From Caulobacter sp. 17J80-11 (GTDB lineage Bacteria > Pseudomonadota > Alphaproteobacteria > Caulobacterales > Caulobacteraceae): a stretch of DNA of 64,000 nt. The stretch is taken from NCBI RefSeq assembly GCF_014349105.1, contig NZ_JACSJI010000010.1:62001-126000 (forward strand). The letters run 5' to 3'. Positions within the stretch are counted from its first letter, which is position 1. Each line of letters starts with the position of its first letter. This document shows positions 60,146-64,000 of this stretch, piece after piece. The translations under genes were made by a program, and so were the position numbers. Below the pieces are notes generated by a model, which made no database searches, was not told where the DNA came from, and worked only from the letters and a program-made list of their open reading frames with translations.

Positions 60146-61012
60146 ATGAAACGCCTCTCCGCACCGACCCGCGTCGCCCTTCTGGGCGGGGCCGTGGATC
60201 TGGTCACGCCGGACGAGGTGCTGGACTTCGCGGCCGAGCGGATCGCGGCGGGCGAGCCGGGGGTGGTGGCCAACCACAACCTGCACAGCCTGGCCCTGCT
60301 GAAGACCGAACCGCGGATGCGGGCGCTGTACGACGTGGCCGACCTGATCGAGATCGACTCCGTGCCGCTGGTCTGGTGGGGCCAGCTTTTGGGGCGGCCG
60401 CTGTCGCGGGCGCACCGCTGCACCTACCTGGACTGGCGCGACGCGTTCTGGCGGCGCGCGTCCGAGGGCGGCTGGCGGGTGTTCTATCTGGGCGCCGCGC
60501 CGGGTGTGGCGGAGGCGGCGGCGGAGAAGCTGCGGGAAGAACGGCCCGGAGTCGTGATTGAGACTCACGACGGATTTTTCGACATGACGCCGGGCTCGGC
60601 GGGGAACGAGGCGGTGCTGGCCCAGATCGAGGCGTTCGGGGCGGACGTGGTGTTCGTGGGCATGGGCATGCCGCGCCAGGAGCTGTGGATCGCCCAGAAC
60701 CGCGCGCGGCTGACCCGCGGCGTGCTGTTCCCGGTGGGCGGGGCGTTCGACTACGAGGCCGGGGTGCAGGCGGCGGCGCCGCGCTGGCTGGGCCGGCTGG
60801 GGCTGGAGTGGCTGTACCGGTTCGCGCGCGACCCGGGGCGGCTGTTCGAGCGGTATTTCGTCGAGCCGTGGACCCTGGCCGGGGCGGCGGCGGAGGACGT
60901 CGTGGCGGCGGTGGTGGGGGTGGGGGCGAAGGTCCCAGCCAAGCGCGCGGGCGGCGCCCTGAATCGCCCCTCTCCCCTTGCGGGAGAGGGAGGGGCCCGC
61001 GCCGGAGCGTGA
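60146..61012 (+). CDS. WecB/TagA/CpsF family glycosyltransferase
   Basis: 288 residues. Family pattern: LGGAVDLVTPDEVLDFAAERI, VVANHNLHSLALLKTEPRMRALYDVADL, EIDSVPLVWWGQLLGRPL (with the catalytic Asp), VFYLGAAPGV and VVFVGMGMPRQELWIAQNRA. These enzymes (GT26) add ManNAc, ManNAcA or a related sugar to a lipid-linked precursor, the second step after the initiating transferase. The last 16 residues ([16 protein letters not shown]) are translated from a family B repeat, so the ancestral stop was earlier. Confidence 0.9.
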   Translation: MKRLSAPTRVALLGGAVDLVTPDEVLDFAAERIAAGEPGVVANHNLHSLALLKTEPRMRALYDVADLIEIDSVPLVWWGQLLGRPLSRAHRCTYLDWRDAFWRRASEGGWRVFYLGAAPGVAEAAAEKLREERPGVVIETHDGFFDMTPGSAGNEAVLAQIEAFGADVVFVGMGMPRQELWIAQNRARLTRGVLFPVGGAFDYEAGVQAAAPRWLGRLGLEWLYRFARDPGRLFERYFVEPWTLAGAAAEDVVAAVVGVGAKVPAKRAGGALNRPSPLAGEGGARAGA

Positions 61013-61150
61013 GCGAAGGCGTGGGAGGGTGAGGGGTCGCACTGTACTGTCCGGCCTCGCGCCTAGCCGCCGACGATCGGAGCGGTCGCGAAACCCCTCA
61101 CCCTCCCAGGCTTCGCCTGGGCCCCACCCTCTCCCGCAAGGGGAGAGGGG
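60967..61150. repeat. family B inverted repeat overlapping the WecB/TagA 3' end
   Basis: 184 bases: CCCCTCTCCCCTTGCGGGAG at the left, CTCCCGCAAGGGGAGAGGGG at the right, with GGGAGGGTGAGGGGTCGCAC and GAAACCCCTCACCCTCCC inside. The first 46 bases are coding for the tail of the upstream protein. Confidence 0.85.
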
Positions 61151-61169
61151 ATTTCGAGCTTGGCTAAAC

Positions 61170-61424
61170 CGGCGCGGTCCGCTGGAGGCCCCTCGCCCTT
61201 CCCTCTTAGCGTCACCCTCGGGCTTGTCCCGAGGGCCCAGCGTTCAGCTCGCGCTTCGGCCGGAAGGGATCGCGCACCGGATGTCTGGGCCCTCGGGACG
61301 AGCCCGAGGGTGACGACACCGGGAAAGGTCGCGCTGAGCGGGTTTGGGGCTGAACACGCGCGCTCCGCTGGAGCCCCCCACGCCGCCCTCTGGGCGGCGG
61401 CTCCCCCCAGAGGGGGGAGATCTT
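61170..61424. repeat. family A repeat, left end decayed
   Basis: 255 bases, from GGTCCGCTGGAGGCCCCTCG to GAGGGGGGAGATCT, with CACCCTCGGGCTTGTCCCG / CGGGACGAGCCCGAGGGTG and a CCGGATGTCTGGGCCC core as in the 41461 copy. Together with the family B copy before it, it accounts for the whole 418-base spacer. Confidence 0.83.
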
Positions 61425-61430
61425 CCCTCG

Positions 61431-62807
61431 TCAGCCCTTCGGCTTCGGATCGCGGACGGCCGCGGCGTAGGCGACGCCGAGCAGGGTGGCGAAGGCCAGC
61501 ACGATGGAGGGTTCCTGGAGGGCGTAGTCGCTGAGGCCGTGGAGGCCGATCAGCAGGGCGGCGCAGGTCGTGGCGCGCAGCCACACGACGCCGCGGCGAC
61601 GGGGGTCGCGGGCGGCCAGCGTGATGCGGGCGAGCGGCCAGGCGACCAGGGCGAGCAGGGGCAGGAAGCCCAGCAGGCCGACCGTCTCCAGCTGTTCGAG
61701 CCAGGCGTTGTGGGCGGCGCGGATCCGCCAGAGCGTGTCGTAGTTCCCTGGAGTCATGATCGCGTCGTTGATCGCCTCGAACGAACCCGGGCCATAGCCG
61801 ACCAGGGGCGAGGCCTGGAAGGCGCGCCAGTGGGCTTCGAAGATGGCGCGGCGGACCTCGGCGTCCTCGAGCGCCAGGCCGAAGCGCTGGACGGCGAGCT
61901 CGCCGCCGTTGAGCGCCAGGACCGCGAGAAGGACGAGCAGGCCCAGGCCCACGCGGCGGATCCACAGCCGGCCCTCGCGGGAGCGGCCGGCGCCCCATAG
62001 GCCTAAGCCCAGGGCGGCGAGCAGGGTCGAGGTGATGCCGCCGCGCGAGGCGGTGAGCATGAGGGCGGCGCCGCACAGGGCCAGGCCCAGGGCCGAGGGC
62101 CAGCCTTCCAGCAGCAGCTTTTCGACGCCGCGGCCGCGACCGCCGCGGTGGGCGGACAGGTCGGCGGCGCGCAGCAGGCCGGCCAGGCCGACCAGCACGC
62201 CCACGCCCAGCACCGTGGCGGCGCTGTTGGCGCTGCCGAAGGCGCCGGCCAGGCGGCCGCCGCCGATCACCCGCTTGAAGCCGTAGACGCCCTGGGGGTC
62301 GGCCATGAAGGCCAGGAGCGCCCAGGCGGCGAAGGCGGCGAAGGCGAAGGTGAGGATCTGGAACCAGCGGCGCGTGGCGGCGTCGGAGCGGGCGACGGCG
62401 AAGCCGGCGGCGAAGGCGCAGGCCGCGCCGGCGAGCTTGAGCAGCTCGACCAGGCCTGAGGAGAGGTCGGGGCCGGCGACGAGCGGGGGCCGGATCGACT
62501 GGGCCCAGGGGGTGAGGGTTAGGGTGAGCGCCGCGGCGGCGGTGACGAACAGGACGGCGGGGACGGCGAGCGGGCGCGCGGCGAGCGCGGTGCGGGCGCC
62601 GGGCTGGAGGGCGGTCAGGGCCAGCAGGAGGGCGGCCGCGAGCGCGGTGAACAGGAGCGCCAGGGCGGACGAGTTGGCGCCGAACAGGAGGTGGCCGGCG
62701 AAGGGGAGCAGCGCGACGGCGGCCAGGGCGGCGGTCGTGCCGCGCGGCAGGGCCGGCGTGGCGGCGGGCGCGCGCGACGGGGCCCAGCGGGCGGGCTGGG
62801 CGGTCAT
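61431..62807 (-). CDS. O-antigen ligase/polymerase (Wzy_C) family protein
   Basis: 458 residues, eleven to twelve membrane helices. The loop region has TASRGGITSTLLAALGLG, then HWRAFQASPLVGYGPGSFEAIND and RAAHNAWLEQLETVGLLG, matching the SRG/G-x-G/H-N pattern of O-antigen ligase proteins. It is the second such protein in 6 kb, quite different from that at 55.6 kb, so one may be a polymerase and the other a ligase. ATG 62807 directly abuts a family B repeat. Confidence 0.87.
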   Translation of the reverse strand: MTAQPARWAPSRAPAATPALPRGTTAALAAVALLPFAGHLLFGANSSALALLFTALAAALLLALTALQPGARTALAARPLAVPAVLFVTAAAALTLTLTPWAQSIRPPLVAGPDLSSGLVELLKLAGAACAFAAGFAVARSDAATRRWFQILTFAFAAFAAWALLAFMADPQGVYGFKRVIGGGRLAGAFGSANSAATVLGVGVLVGLAGLLRAADLSAHRGGRGRGVEKLLLEGWPSALGLALCGAALMLTASRGGITSTLLAALGLGLWGAGRSREGRLWIRRVGLGLLVLLAVLALNGGELAVQRFGLALEDAEVRRAIFEAHWRAFQASPLVGYGPGSFEAINDAIMTPGNYDTLWRIRAAHNAWLEQLETVGLLGFLPLLALVAWPLARITLAARDPRRRGVVWLRATTCAALLIGLHGLSDYALQEPSIVLAFATLLGVAYAAAVRDPKPKG

Positions 62808-62810
62808 CGT

Positions 62811-63001
62811 CCCCTCTCCCCTTGCGGGAGAGGGTGGGCCCCGCGCACCGGAGCGAAGCGGAGGTCAGCGTGGGCGGGTGAGGGGTTTCTCGACCTGTCC
62901 GACCGGCGGCGCCCAGGCGCGAGCTTGGAGAGCGTGGCGCGACCCCTCACCCTCCCGTCGCTGCGCGCCGGGCCCCTCCCTCTCCCGCAAGGGGAGAGGG
63001 G
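62811..63001. repeat. family B long inverted repeat
   Basis: 191 bases, left CCCCTCTCCCCTTGCGGGAG, right CTCCCGCAAGGGGAGAGGGG, inner GGGCGGGTGAGGGGTTTCTC and GACCCCTCACCCTCCCGTCG. It begins four bases before the start codon of the ligase gene on the minus strand and so forms its ribosome-site region. Confidence 0.85.
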
Positions 63002-63068
63002 ATAGGCCGAGGACCGGGTCATCAGGACGAGAATCGTCGCTTTCGCTGAGCTTTCAAACGTCGCGCCG

Positions 63069-63122
63069 ACACCCCTCATCCGACGCGCTCCGCGCGCCAC
63101 CTTCTCCCGCAAGGGGAGAAGG
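63069..63122. repeat. family B repeat, right-end fragment
   Basis: CACCCCTCATCCGACGCG followed by CACCTTCTCCCGCAAGGGG and AGAAGGG: the right end of a family B element with no left partner nearby. With the 62811 copy it accounts for most of the 337-base gap before the tyrosine kinase gene. Confidence 0.75.
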
Positions 63123-63144
63123 GAGCTTGCGCCCGCAGCCGACA

Positions 63145-64000
63145 TCACTCCGCGTAATACTTGGCGTACGACCGATGGTAGTAGCTGGGGTCGCCGTAGC
63201 CGTAGCTGGACTGTTCGCGCTGGTCGATCTGGGTCAGGACGGCGCCGGCGACGAAGGTCTGGCCGTTCTGGAGCATGCGCAGCGCCGACTCCGTGGCCTT
63301 CCTCGGGGTCTTGCGCCAGCGGACCAGCAGGGCGACGGCGTCGGCCTTGGGGGCCAGGGCGCGGGTCTCGGCCACGGCCAGGACCGGGGCGGTGTCGAGC
63401 AGGACGTAGTCGTAGGACGCCTTCAGCTCGGCCAGCAGCCTGGTCATGGCCACGGAGCCGAACACGTCCTTGGGCGTGTAGGCGTGCTTGGCCAGGGGCA
63501 GGACCTTGGCGGACGAGCGGGTGTCGTCGACCAGGACGTCAGCCAGCTTGGCCTTGCCGGCCAGAAGCTCGATCAGGCCCTTCTCGGGATCGAGGCCCAG
63601 CTCGTCGTTGACGGCGCGGCGGCGCAGGTCGCAGTCGACCACCACCACCTTGGCGCCGCTCATGGCCAGGGTGCGGGCCAGGCACAGGGTGGTCGTGGTC
63701 TTACCTTCGTCCGGCAGGGACGAGGTCAGGGCGATGACCTTCAGCGGCTCACCCAGTTTGGCGAACTGCAGGGAGGTCTTCAGGTTGCGGAAGGCCTCGG
63801 CGAAGCTGGACAGGGGCTTGTCGACCACGTGGTCGACCGGGGCGCCGGCCTCGTCCGCCAGGGCGCGGTCCAGGGTCGAGGCCAGGATCGGCACGCCGGC
63901 CAGGTAGGGCAGGCCCAGCTGTTGTTCGACGTCGTCGGCGGTGGCCAGGCCGGTGTCGAGCATTTCGCGGAGCACGGTGGCGCCGACGCCGGCGCCCAGC
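63145..64000 (-). CDS. polysaccharide tyrosine autokinase (Wzc/BY-kinase), C-terminal part (partial)
   Basis: The last 285 or so residues of a BY-kinase; the 5' end lies beyond the window. Walker A SSLPDEGKTTTT, Walker A' VVVVDCDLRRR and Walker B YVLLDTAPVLAV are all present, following the end of the membrane chain-length domain (VLREMLDTGLATADDVE). The C-terminus is a tyrosine cluster (YGYGDPSYYHRSYAKYYAE) that autophosphorylates to regulate chain length and export of exopolysaccharide. It completes the set needed with the flippase, polymerase and initiating transferase. Confidence 0.93.
   Translation of the reverse strand, partial: LGAGVGATVLREMLDTGLATADDVEQQLGLPYLAGVPILASTLDRALADEAGAPVDHVVDKPLSSFAEAFRNLKTSLQFAKLGEPLKVIALTSSLPDEGKTTTTLCLARTLAMSGAKVVVVDCDLRRRAVNDELGLDPEKGLIELLAGKAKLADVLVDDTRSSAKVLPLAKHAYTPKDVFGSVAMTRLLAELKASYDYVLLDTAPVLAVAETRALAPKADAVALLVRWRKTPRKATESALRMLQNGQTFVAGAVLTQIDQREQSSYGYGDPSYYHRSYAKYYAE

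Noticed and set aside
42391-63122. Regularly recurring short repeats that might suggest a CRISPR array.
   Set aside because: Copies are scattered, palindromic, variable in length and separated by genes; there is no direct-repeat/unique-spacer pattern and no cas gene.
1-64000. tRNA, rRNA, tmRNA or other housekeeping RNA genes.
   Set aside because: Spacers were read on both strands for cloverleaf patterns and rRNA-like conserved blocks; none was seen apart from the manganese riboswitch.

Overview
The window is GC-rich alphaproteobacterial chromosome and looks like a member of the Caulobacteraceae (Phenylobacterium/Caulobacter type). The basis is the gene content and styles of regulation: a pst-pho cluster with PhoB and PhoU downstream of PstCAB, overlapping ATGA gene junctions, a GTTC-N7-GTTC LexA box, RTX and outer-membrane proteins, and large numbers of palindromic intergenic repeats. 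The genus is an inference; no rRNA or tRNA gene is present to settle it.

Layout. 0-3.4 kb: end of a SIS-domain sugar isomerase/deaminase, then nagA, zwf and pgl with overlapping stops and starts, joining amino-sugar catabolism to the first steps of the Entner-Doudoroff/pentose phosphate routes. 3.4-14.3 kb: a glycan-building cluster (glycosyltransferase-deacetylase fusion, GT4, methyltransferase, two related GT2 enzymes, ABC exporter, another GT2) ending in an LpxR-type outer-membrane protein. 14.4-18.1 kb: class I ribonucleotide reductase alpha chain, a PAP2 phosphatase, and a GDT1/UPF0016 cation exporter behind a yybP-ykoY manganese riboswitch. 18.1-24.7 kb: the phosphate regulon phoR-pstC-pstA-pstB-phoU-phoB. 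24.9-28.9 kb: small proteins, a DUF2267 protein and the sulfate-activation pair cysD-cysNC. 29-34 kb: an autotransporter-like protein, a His-rich cation diffusion facilitator and an RTX repeat protein. 34.2-38.7 kb: an ABC ATPase with a 1193-residue permease fused to an M1-type peptidase. 38.9-42.1 kb: a BioF2/CelD-like acetyltransferase, a Sel1-repeat 2OG-Fe(II) oxygenase and a Cys-rich copper-binding protein.

42.2-51.1 kb is the most unusual part. A phage head-gene set (small and large terminase, a coiled-coil scaffold-like protein, a P22-type coat protein) has no portal, tail or integrase. In the place where a portal would be expected sits a four-gene block: metallo-beta-lactamase-fold hydrolase, HxlR regulator, SDR oxidoreductase and alpha/beta hydrolase. 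An apparently orphan SOS (LexA) promoter lies upstream. 51.1-64 kb is a second polysaccharide locus: GT4, GT2, TupA-like ATP-grasp, acyltransferase, two O-antigen-ligase/polymerase-like proteins, a flippase, the initiating sugar-phosphate transferase, a WecB/TagA glycosyltransferase and a tyrosine autokinase that runs off the right edge.

From about 34 kb onward nearly every gene-free stretch is filled by three families of long inverted repeats. The first 34 kb contain none that I could see. Some repeat copies have been read into neighbouring genes and form their C-terminal tails.
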